Shown here piece after piece: positions 5,581 to 11,301 of a stretch of 11,301 nucleotides of DNA (position 1 is the first letter of the stretch; the number at the start of each line of letters is the position of its first letter). A program made the position numbers and the translations under genes. Source of the DNA: an uncultured Lachnospiraceae bacterium (GTDB lineage Bacteria > Bacillota > Clostridia > Lachnospirales > Lachnospiraceae); assembly GCA_934394615.1 (NCBI GenBank), contig CAKRRJ010000070.1, positions 1 through 11,301 of the forward strand. Direction: 5' to 3'. The notes beneath the pieces were generated by a model. It saw only the letters and a list, made by a program, of their open reading frames with translations. It had not been told where the DNA came from and did not search any database.

Positions 5581-6547
5581 AAATTCCTCTTACCGATACC
5601 TCTCCGGAATTGACTTCCCGGATCGTGCCGTCCGCAAGTTCCACGATCAGTTCTCCCTCATCGTTGATGCCATGGGAAACGCCAGTGTAATCACCCTGCG
5701 GCGCAAGCACCTTCACTTCCCGCTCCACATTGACAAGCCTCTGGTTATAGATTTCCTTTAAGCGGCTCATATCAAGTGTCTGCCGGTAAATATCATAGTA
5801 TTCCTCAAACGCGCACATAATGCCATTGATGAGGAGCGCGCGGCGGACCGGATGGCCAAGTTCCAGTGCGAGCGACGTTGCCGTGGCACGAATCTCCTCC
5901 GGGAAATCCTGCGTATTGGCGTTGATGCCGATGCCGACCACCACATAGCGGATGGTATCCTCTTCTGTGCTCATCTCCGTCAGGATGCCGCAGATCTTTT
6001 TGCCGTTCACCACAATGTCGTTCGGCCATTTGATGAGTCCGTCAAGCCCGGTCACATCGCATACCGCTTTCTGCACTGCCATGGCGGCAAGCAGGGTCAG
6101 CATGGACGCGTGTTCCGGCGCAAAATCCGGGCGCAGCAAAAAGCTGTGCCAGATGCCGCTTCCTTTTGGGGAACTCCAGCTGCGTCCCCTGCGGCCTTTT
6201 CCGGCCGTCTGAATCTCCGCAACCGCAAGCGTTCCCTCCGGAGCGCCCTGCTCCGCCATGCGGCGGACTTCATTGTTCGTGGAATCGATCTCTTCCAGAA
6301 ACTTCACATTCTGTCCAAGCCACCGTGAAGTCAAGACAGCACGGATTTCTGCTTCATTTAAGATATCCGCGCTGCCAGTCAGACGGTAGCCCCGGTTTCG
6401 GACTGCCTCGATCTCATAGCCCTCCCCTTCCAGCTGGCGGATGACTTTCCACACTGCTGTACGGGATACGCCAAGGCGCTCACAGAGCTCCTGACCGGAA
6501 ACATAGCCGTCTGTTTCTTTTAAATATTTTAAGATTTTTGTTTTCAA
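5567..6547 (-). CDS. birA: Bifunctional biotin--protein ligase / biotin repressor BirA
   Basis: This 326-residue protein activates biotin as biotinyl-AMP and attaches it to biotin carboxyl carrier proteins; the N-terminal domain can repress biotin genes. A winged helix-turn-helix lies at about 1-56 (LCERLGVSRTAVWKVIRQLE, then the wing RNRGYRL). The ligase domain has the biotinyl-AMP loop GKGRRGRSWSSPKGSGIW (116-133) and KWPNDI with the active-site Lys173. A small C-terminal SH3-like domain follows about residue 275. The start is a TTG at 6547 with GGAGG six nt upstream and no better start nearby. It begins 3 nt after the stop of the small membrane protein gene and overlaps mutY by 14 nt. No BirA operator or biotin gene was recognised in the window. 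Confidence 0.94.
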   Translation of the reverse strand: MKTKILKYLKETDGYVSGQELCERLGVSRTAVWKVIRQLEGEGYEIEAVRNRGYRLTGSADILNEAEIRAVLTSRWLGQNVKFLEEIDSTNNEVRRMAEQGAPEGTLAVAEIQTAGKGRRGRSWSSPKGSGIWHSFLLRPDFAPEHASMLTLLAAMAVQKAVCDVTGLDGLIKWPNDIVVNGKKICGILTEMSTEEDTIRYVVVGIGINANTQDFPEEIRATATSLALELGHPVRRALLINGIMCAFEEYYDIYRQTLDMSRLKEIYNQRLVNVEREVKVLAPQGDYTGVSHGINDEGELIVELADGTIREVNSGEVSVRGIYGYV

Positions 6548-6550
6548 GCT

Positions 6551-6856
6551 TTACCTCCAGATGCTGATGGCGCTTAAGGCGCCCAGTATCGTCAGGAACA
6601 CTGCCAGCAGGCACTGGGCCGCTCCCCCTGCCTGCCTTTTTTTATCGTGACCGCTCTCCTTTACCCGGAATATGCCCATAACGCCGTTTAAGACGGCAGC
6701 GAGCCAGAAAATCACGGGGAACAGTATACTGTTCCCCTCCGGATCAAGAAACGCCAGAATGGCGCAGATGACGACAAGAATGCCGATCACGATATGCAGC
6801 AGGTCCAGAATCAGCGCAATACTGCGCGGATTACGTTTTTTCTCCTGCCCTGCCAT
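6551..6856 (-). CDS. Small membrane protein of unknown function, three predicted helices
   Basis: I cannot name a function for this 101-residue protein. A basic N-terminus (MAGQEKKRNPRS) is followed by hydrophobic segments at about 13-37, 43-63 and 78-99, separated by a short acidic loop (DPEGNS) and a basic charged loop (FRVKESGHDKKRQAGG). The positive-inside rule places the N-terminus and the second loop in the cytoplasm. It may be what databases call DUF6637; this is from memory and unchecked. The ATG at 6856 has GGAG 8 nt upstream, overlapping the end of argF, and begins 3 nt after the argF stop. The stop is 3 nt before birA, so it is tightly embedded in the operon and is very probably a real gene. 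Confidence 0.8.
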   Translation of the reverse strand: MAGQEKKRNPRSIALILDLLHIVIGILVVICAILAFLDPEGNSILFPVIFWLAAVLNGVMGIFRVKESGHDKKRQAGGAAQCLLAVFLTILGALSAISIWR

Positions 6857-6859
6857 GTT

Positions 6860-7849
6860 TTATTCTCCAAGTGTTGCCATCATGACAGCCTTGATGGTGT
6901 GCATGCGGTTCTCTGCCTCATCGAATACTCTGGACTGTGCGGACTCGAATACCTCGTCGGTCACTTCCATGTCGGTGATGCCGAAACGCTTGCCCATCTC
7001 AGCTCCGATCTTGGTCTTTAAGTCGTGGAATGCCGGCAGGCAGTGTAAGAAGATCGCGTTCTCGCCTGCGTTCTTCATAACAGCAGAAGTTACCTTATAC
7101 GGGGTCAGTTCACGGATACGCTCCTCCCATACCTCGTCCGGCTCACCCATGGATACCCAGACGTCGGTGTAGATAACGTCTGCGCCCTTGGTGCCCTCTT
7201 CTACGTTCTCAGTCAGGGTGATGGTACCGCCGGATGCCTTTGCGTACTCCTCGCACTGTGCCACAAGTTCAGCATTCGGGAAATATTTCTTCGGTGCGCA
7301 GGCAACAAAGTGAAGGCCAAGCTTTGCGCATACGATCATCAGGGAGTTACCCATGTTGTAGCGGGCATCTCCCATGTATACAAGCTTTACGCCTTTTAAG
7401 CGGCCAAGCTGCTCGCGGACAGTCAGCATGTCTGCCAGCATCTGGGTCGGATGATACTCGTTGGTCAGGCCGTTCCATACCGGAACACCAGCGTATTTCG
7501 CAAGCTCTTCCACAAGCTCCTGGCCGAAACCACGGTACTCAATGCCATCGTAAATGCGGCCAAGTACGCGTGCGGTATCGGCAATGCTCTCTTTCTTGCC
7601 GATCTGGGAGCCTGACGGGTCAAGGTAGGTAGTACCCATACCCATGTCGTGTGCTGCAACCTCAAAGGAGCATCTGGTTCTGGTACTGGTCTTCTCAAAG
7701 ATCAGAGCTACGTTCTTGCCTCTGTAGTTATCTACCGGAATGCCCTCTTTTTTCTTGCGCTTTACTTCTGCGGAAAGATCTAAGAGATACAGGATTTCCT
7801 CCGGAGTGTAATCCTTCAGTGTCAGAAAATGTCTTCCCTTTAAGTTCAT
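6860..7849 (-). CDS. argF: Ornithine carbamoyltransferase
   Basis: This 329-residue enzyme makes citrulline from ornithine and carbamoyl phosphate. The carbamoyl-phosphate motif STRTR (55-59) is followed by HPTQ (133-136), the ornithine loop DVWVSMG (229-235) and HCLP with the catalytic Cys270. Length fits the family. Sequences such as [20 protein letters not shown] and [13 protein letters not shown] are of the type also seen in catabolic ArcB enzymes, so the direction of use (biosynthesis or arginine deiminase pathway) cannot be decided. No other arg or arc gene is adjacent. The ATG at 7849 has AGAGGAG upstream. The 39-nt gap before it contains a 13-nt AT-rich palindrome (7869-7881) resembling the core of an ARG box, but no convincing promoter. 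Confidence 0.95.
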   Translation of the reverse strand: MNLKGRHFLTLKDYTPEEILYLLDLSAEVKRKKKEGIPVDNYRGKNVALIFEKTSTRTRCSFEVAAHDMGMGTTYLDPSGSQIGKKESIADTARVLGRIYDGIEYRGFGQELVEELAKYAGVPVWNGLTNEYHPTQMLADMLTVREQLGRLKGVKLVYMGDARYNMGNSLMIVCAKLGLHFVACAPKKYFPNAELVAQCEEYAKASGGTITLTENVEEGTKGADVIYTDVWVSMGEPDEVWEERIRELTPYKVTSAVMKNAGENAIFLHCLPAFHDLKTKIGAEMGKRFGITDMEVTDEVFESAQSRVFDEAENRMHTIKAVMMATLGE

Positions 7850-7867
7850 AATTGTCTCTCCTCTGTA

Positions 7868-7885
7868 TATAAAATTTTTATTACA
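7868..7885. promoter_or_regulatory. Possible ARG-box-like palindrome upstream of argF
   Basis: In the 39-nt gap before argF the minus strand contains AATAAAAATT within a 13-nt perfect AT palindrome centred on 7875. That core resembles the half of the Bacillus AhrC/ArgR operator (ATGAATAAAAATTCAA) as I recall it, but the flanks match poorly and there is no promoter next to it. In an AT-rich gap this may well be chance. Confidence 0.18.
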
Positions 7886-7888
7886 AGC

Positions 7889-8815
7889 TTATTTTTGATT
7901 TTTCGCGATCTCCGCCACAGAAGTGACAAGGCCTGCCATGTTCTGGATATCGGACGGGATAATGATCTTGGTTGCCTTGCCGTCTGCTGCTGCCGCGAAT
8001 GCCTCCAGGCTCTTAAGCTGGAGCACCGCCGTATCCGCGCCGGCCTCCTTTAAGAAGCGGATGCCATCCGCTTTCGCCTGCTGTACCTTTAAGATTGCCT
8101 CAGCCTCACCTTCTGCCTCGCGGATGCGGCGCTCTTTCTCCGCCTCCGCATGAAGGATAGCTGCCTGTTTGTCTGCCTCTGCGTCCAGGATCGCGGATTC
8201 TTTCTTACCTTCCGCAACCAGGATGGTGGATTTCTTCTCACCTTCTGCGCGCAGGATCGCCTCACGGCGCTCACGCTCTGCCTTCATCTGTTTCTCCATG
8301 GCATCCTGGATGGCTGCCGGAGGAATGATGTTCTTTAACTCCACACGGTTTACCTTAATGCCCCACGGGTCGGTCGCCACATCCAGGGACGCGCGCATCT
8401 TGGTATTGATGGTCTCACGGGAGGTTAAGGTCTGGTCTAACTCCAGGTCACCGATGATATTTCTTAAGGTGGTCGCAGTCAGGTTCTCGATCGCCATGAT
8501 CGGATTTACCACGCCGTACGCGTACAGCTTCGGGTCTGTGATCTGGAAAAAGACCACGGTATCGATCCGCATGGTAACGTTATCTTTCGTGATAACCGGC
8601 TGCGGGTCGAAATCTACAACCTGTTCCTTTAAGCTGACTTTTTTCGCCACACGGTCCACAAACGGGACCAGGAAATGCACGCCGACAGACCAGGTATCAA
8701 GATAAGCGCCAAGGCGCTCCACGACAAGGGCCTGTGCCTGCGGTACAATGCGGATGCAGGAAGCCAGCACGACAAGGATGACAATAAGTAACGGAAAAAT
8801 GATCAGAAAGCCCAT
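7889..8815 (-). CDS. SPFH/band-7 (stomatin/prohibitin-like) membrane protein
   Basis: This 308-residue protein is of the QmcA/stomatin type. One N-terminal membrane helix (2-20) anchors it, the SPFH domain covers about 22-180 (VVERLGAYLDTWSVGVHFLVPFVD near its start), and a long charged coiled coil follows. That coil contains four exact 11-residue units plus one of 10 between 187 and 240, each opening with Ile-Leu or Ile-Arg and containing an Ala-Glu pair. A hydrophobic Ala-rich C-terminal segment ends the protein. Family members oligomerise as rings or scaffolds on the membrane. The start ATG at 8815 overlaps the nfeD stop as TAATG, so the two are translationally coupled, matching the known pairing of SPFH and NfeD proteins. 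A precise cellular role is not known. Confidence 0.9.
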   Translation of the reverse strand: MGFLIIFPLLIVILVVLASCIRIVPQAQALVVERLGAYLDTWSVGVHFLVPFVDRVAKKVSLKEQVVDFDPQPVITKDNVTMRIDTVVFFQITDPKLYAYGVVNPIMAIENLTATTLRNIIGDLELDQTLTSRETINTKMRASLDVATDPWGIKVNRVELKNIIPPAAIQDAMEKQMKAERERREAILRAEGEKKSTILVAEGKKESAILDAEADKQAAILHAEAEKERRIREAEGEAEAILKVQQAKADGIRFLKEAGADTAVLQLKSLEAFAAAADGKATKIIIPSDIQNMAGLVTSVAEIAKNQK

Positions 8816-9273
8816 TATGATTCCTCCTTTTCCTGTAACTGCTCAGTTTCATCGCTTACGATGAGTTTTACGCCGCGGATCTTTAAGATCCGCACTCTGG
8901 TCCCCTCCGGATACACGGCACCGTCTTTTGCGGAGCGTGCAGTCCATTCCTGTCCATCGACCGAAACGCTTCCGGTTTCCTTCGCGTTGTCGATCTCTGC
9001 CGTCACCCTGGCATGTTTGCCGATCAGGCTGTCCACATTCGTTTTTACCGTAGATGTGTTAATATACTTTACCGCCAGCGGACGGGTCAGGAACAGTAAG
9101 ATGAACGAGATCACCACAAATACCAGAAGCTGCACCGGCACCGGAACGCCAAAAAGCGCTGTCACAAATGCCACAACCGCGCCTCCGGCAAACCAGATGG
9201 TCGTCAGGGCCGTGGTCATGATTTCAATGCCGACCAGCACCACAAATGCGATGAGCCAGTAAATTGCTGCCAT
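8815..9273 (-). CDS. nfeD: NfeD family membrane protein, short form
   Basis: This 152-residue protein has hydrophobic segments at about 3-25, 27-46 and 47-66, then a soluble C-terminal part (about 84-140) of the OB-fold type found in NfeD proteins (LIGKHARVTAEI, GSVSVDGQEWTARS, VRILKIRGVKLIV). It lacks the N-terminal ClpP-like protease domain of long NfeD proteins and so is the short class. NfeD proteins are typically encoded beside an SPFH gene and are thought to work with it at the membrane; here the SPFH gene follows with a TAATG overlap. The ATG at 9273 has GGGGGAG five nt upstream and lies 16 nt after the stop of the RNA methyltransferase gene. Confidence 0.9.
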   Translation of the reverse strand: MAAIYWLIAFVVLVGIEIMTTALTTIWFAGGAVVAFVTALFGVPVPVQLLVFVVISFILLFLTRPLAVKYINTSTVKTNVDSLIGKHARVTAEIDNAKETGSVSVDGQEWTARSAKDGAVYPEGTRVRILKIRGVKLIVSDETEQLQEKEES

Positions 9274-9289
9274 AACAACTCCCCCTTAC

Positions 9290-10099
9290 TTAAGATTTCT
9301 TTGTGTTATTTCTGCGCTGTCTTGCCGCCTCAAACATGAGGACGGAAGCTGCCACCGCGGCGTTTAAAGATTCCACGCGGCCTTCCATTGGGATGCGGAC
9401 ATAGGTGTCTGCCATGGCCGCAGTCTCATCCGTAAGGCCGTTTGCCTCATTTCCGATGAGAAATGCCGTATCCCCGGTGTAATCCTCCAGGTCGTAGGCA
9501 TTCTTTCCTTTTAAATGAGCCGCAAACAGGCAAATTCCGCGTTTTTTTAAAGTTTCCAGTGTTCCGTGAAGATCCTCCACATACACAAACGGCATGCGGA
9601 GCACAGAACCCATGGTGGAACGGATTACCTTTGGATTATAGATATCGGCGGTATTCGCGTCCATGACAACACCGGTCACGCCTGCTCCCTCTCCGGCACG
9701 CAGGATGGTTCCCAGGTTTCCCGGATCCTGAATGGTCTCGAGCACCATAAGGAGCGCCGGTTTTTCCTGTTTCCGGTTTGCCTCTGCCACCTCATCCAGC
9801 GTGTAATGGTACTGTTTTACCAGCGCCAGGATCCCCTGCGGTGACTGGGTATCGGAAAGGCTCTTAAACACCTCGTCTGTTACCAGCTCGATGTGCTTCA
9901 CACCTTCCCGGAGCGCCTTGCACTCCTTTGTTTTGCTGAAGCTCTCGGATATATAAAGTGTGTGAATGCGGTCTTTCGGGATCTCGGAACACATGCGGAG
10001 TCCCTCTGCCACGAACAGGTCTTCCTCCCGTCTGGTCTTTGCTTTCTTCACCAGGGCATTCACAAATTTCACCTGTTTATTGGTTGTACTGCTGATCAC
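9290..10099 (-). CDS. SpoU/TrmH-family RNA 2'-O-methyltransferase
   Basis: This protein, about 269 residues from the chosen start, has an N-terminal substrate-binding domain of the RlmB/TrmH type (VISSTTNKQVKFVNALVKK) and a C-terminal SPOUT methyltransferase domain. The three SpoU motifs are present: DPGNLGTILRAGEGAG (125-140), IGNEANGL (215-222) and IPMEGRVESLNAAVA (236-250), which form the knotted SAM site. It likely 2'-O-methylates a ribose in rRNA or tRNA; the target cannot be read from sequence. I prefer the GTG at 10099 because AAAGGAG lies upstream and the protein then starts like its relatives. An ATG at 10177 would add 26 residues, has no ribosome site and overlaps a small hairpin (10161-10176, TGGCTG/CAGCCA). 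The gene follows nadE in the same direction. Confidence 0.88.
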   Translation of the reverse strand: MISSTTNKQVKFVNALVKKAKTRREEDLFVAEGLRMCSEIPKDRIHTLYISESFSKTKECKALREGVKHIELVTDEVFKSLSDTQSPQGILALVKQYHYTLDEVAEANRKQEKPALLMVLETIQDPGNLGTILRAGEGAGVTGVVMDANTADIYNPKVIRSTMGSVLRMPFVYVEDLHGTLETLKKRGICLFAAHLKGKNAYDLEDYTGDTAFLIGNEANGLTDETAAMADTYVRIPMEGRVESLNAAVAASVLMFEAARQRRNNTKKS

Positions 10100-10188
10100 G
10101 TTTTTGTTTTCTCCTTTTCCGGCGTTATGTCCTTTCATGGCATTTTGCCGGATTCTGTCGTGGCTGTTTTCAGCCATGTTCTGTAATA

Positions 10189-11301
10189 TTACCGGATGCT
10201 CTCCAGATTCTCCATCCAGATTCTTCTTGCGGCGTCACTTGGCATGCGCAGGTCCCCTCTCGGAGATACCGCTACGGAACCGACCTTTGGGCCATCCGGC
10301 AGGCAGGAACGTTTGAACTGCTGGGCAAAGAACCGGCGGTAGAACACGTTCAGCCATTTAAAGATAGTCTCTCTGTCATATTCTCCCTCAAATGCCTGCA
10401 GTGCCATCCGGTAAATTCTGGAAGGCTTAAACCCAAACCGGAGCACATAGTAAAGAAAGAAATCGTGAAGTTCGTAAGGTCCCACAAGGTCTTCTGTTTT
10501 CTGGGAGATCACGCCGTTTTCCGGCGGAAGCAGTTCCGGGCTTACCGGGGTATCCAGCACATCCAGAAGAACTGCCTTTAATTCATCCTCGCCGCAGGCA
10601 TCCGCATAGTAACGCACCAGATGGCGCACCAGCGTCTTCGGCACGGAAACATTCACGCCATACATGGACATATGGTCACCGTTGTAAGTTGCCCAGCCAA
10701 GCGCCAGCTCAGACATGTCACCAGTTCCGATGACCATGCCGCCCACCTGGTTTGCGATATCCATGAGGATCTGGGTGCGCTCTCTGGCCTGTCCGTTCTC
10801 ATAAGTCACATCGTGCACGGAAATGTCGTGGCCGATATCCTCAAAGTGACGGGTCACCGATGCCTTAATATCGATCTCCTTTAAGGATGCTCCCAGCTTT
10901 CTGGTCATCTGGCAGGCATTCTGGTAGGTGCGGTCAGTCGTGCCAAAGCACGGCATGGTGATGGCATGAATCTGATTTCGCGGAATTGAGAGCATATCAA
11001 AGGCTCTTGCCGCAACCAAAAGGGCCAGAGTGGAGTCCAGGCCGCCGGAAATACCGAGAACCACATGGCTGCAGCCCGTATGCTCCAGACGTTTCTTTAA
11101 GCCCATAGCCTGAATGGTGAAGATTTCCTCACAGCGGCGGCTCCGCTCCTCTTCATTGTGCGGAACGAAGGGACGATTATCGATATAGCGAAGCAGCTTT
11201 CCGGTCTCCTGCTGCCCTTTTTCTGAAGAATTCAGGGAGAAGCGGATGGTCTGATAACCATTTCTGTCTGCTGCCGGGTATGTGGTGGTACGGCGTCGCT
11301 C
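10189..11301 (-). CDS. nadE: Glutamine-dependent NAD+ synthetase, C-terminal part (5' end outside window)
   Basis: The frame is open to the right edge; 370 codons of the 3' part are visible. This enzyme amidates deamido-NAD+ to NAD+. The visible part holds the end of the linker after the glutaminase (nitrilase-like) domain ([19 protein letters not shown]) and the whole synthetase domain, with the ATP pyrophosphatase loop SGGLDST at visible residues 85-91, followed by [18 protein letters not shown] and [19 protein letters not shown]. The in-frame sequence upstream of the first ATG (11106) clearly continues the family, so that ATG is not the start. The long C-terminal tail and RCEEIF linker indicate the glutamine-using two-domain form rather than the ammonia-only form. 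It leads the operon visible here. Confidence 0.94.
   Translation of the reverse strand, partial: ERRRTTTYPAADRNGYQTIRFSLNSSEKGQQETGKLLRYIDNRPFVPHNEEERSRRCEEIFTIQAMGLKKRLEHTGCSHVVLGISGGLDSTLALLVAARAFDMLSIPRNQIHAITMPCFGTTDRTYQNACQMTRKLGASLKEIDIKASVTRHFEDIGHDISVHDVTYENGQARERTQILMDIANQVGGMVIGTGDMSELALGWATYNGDHMSMYGVNVSVPKTLVRHLVRYYADACGEDELKAVLLDVLDTPVSPELLPPENGVISQKTEDLVGPYELHDFFLYYVLRFGFKPSRIYRMALQAFEGEYDRETIFKWLNVFYRRFFAQQFKRSCLPDGPKVGSVAVSPRGDLRMPSDAARRIWMENLESIR

Noticed and set aside
10100..10177. ATG at 10177 as the RNA methyltransferase start
   Set aside because: No ribosome site, overlap with a small hairpin and an extra hydrophilic stretch unlike the family; the GTG at 10099 has AAAGGAG.
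1..11301. Mobile elements, CRISPR arrays, toxin-antitoxin or defence genes, tRNA or rRNA
   Set aside because: Looked for on both strands; no transposase, integrase, spaced repeat array, or recognisable RNA gene was found. All recognisable genes are ordinary housekeeping functions.

Overview
This is an ordinary chromosomal housekeeping segment. Protein style and signals (sigma-A type factor, HPr with His15 and Ser46, QueH, an SPFH/NfeD pair, moderate GC genes with AT-rich gaps, strong purine-rich Shine-Dalgarno sites) suggest a low-to-mid GC Bacillota, most likely Lachnospiraceae (Clostridium cluster XIVa). This is inferred by eye without a database search. All eleven genes lie on the minus strand, so transcription runs from high to low coordinates.

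Right to left. A compact run covers nadE (5' end outside the window), a SpoU/TrmH-type RNA 2'-O-methyltransferase, nfeD, an SPFH/band-7 protein, argF, a small three-helix membrane protein, birA and mutY. Gaps are short or overlapping (TAATG between nfeD and the SPFH gene, 14 nt overlap birA/mutY), and I see no good promoter or terminator inside the run, so it looks like one operon of mixed housekeeping function. A diacylglycerol/lipid kinase-family gene follows after a gap of about 100 nt. rpoD then has its own promoter and is probably co-transcribed with queH. ptsH (HPr) is a single-gene unit between a clean promoter and a clean terminator. The 5' part of gltB, with its own promoter, ends at the left window edge.

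The most interesting structures are non-coding. (1) Two near-identical 33-nt palindromic repeats (3416-3448 and 4406-4438) bracket the lipid kinase gene. Their three differences preserve a hairpin, one as a compensatory pair, and every non-Watson-Crick position is G-U only in the minus-strand RNA. One copy supplies the last ten codons and the stop of the kinase gene. (2) The gltB leader carries an intrinsic terminator between its promoter and the gltB start, which suggests attenuation. A 13-codon open frame with Arg and Phe codons runs straight through the terminator stem.

I found no mobile element, CRISPR array, tRNA or rRNA, and no clearly novel multi-gene system. The repeat family and the gltB leader are the points that deserve follow-up.
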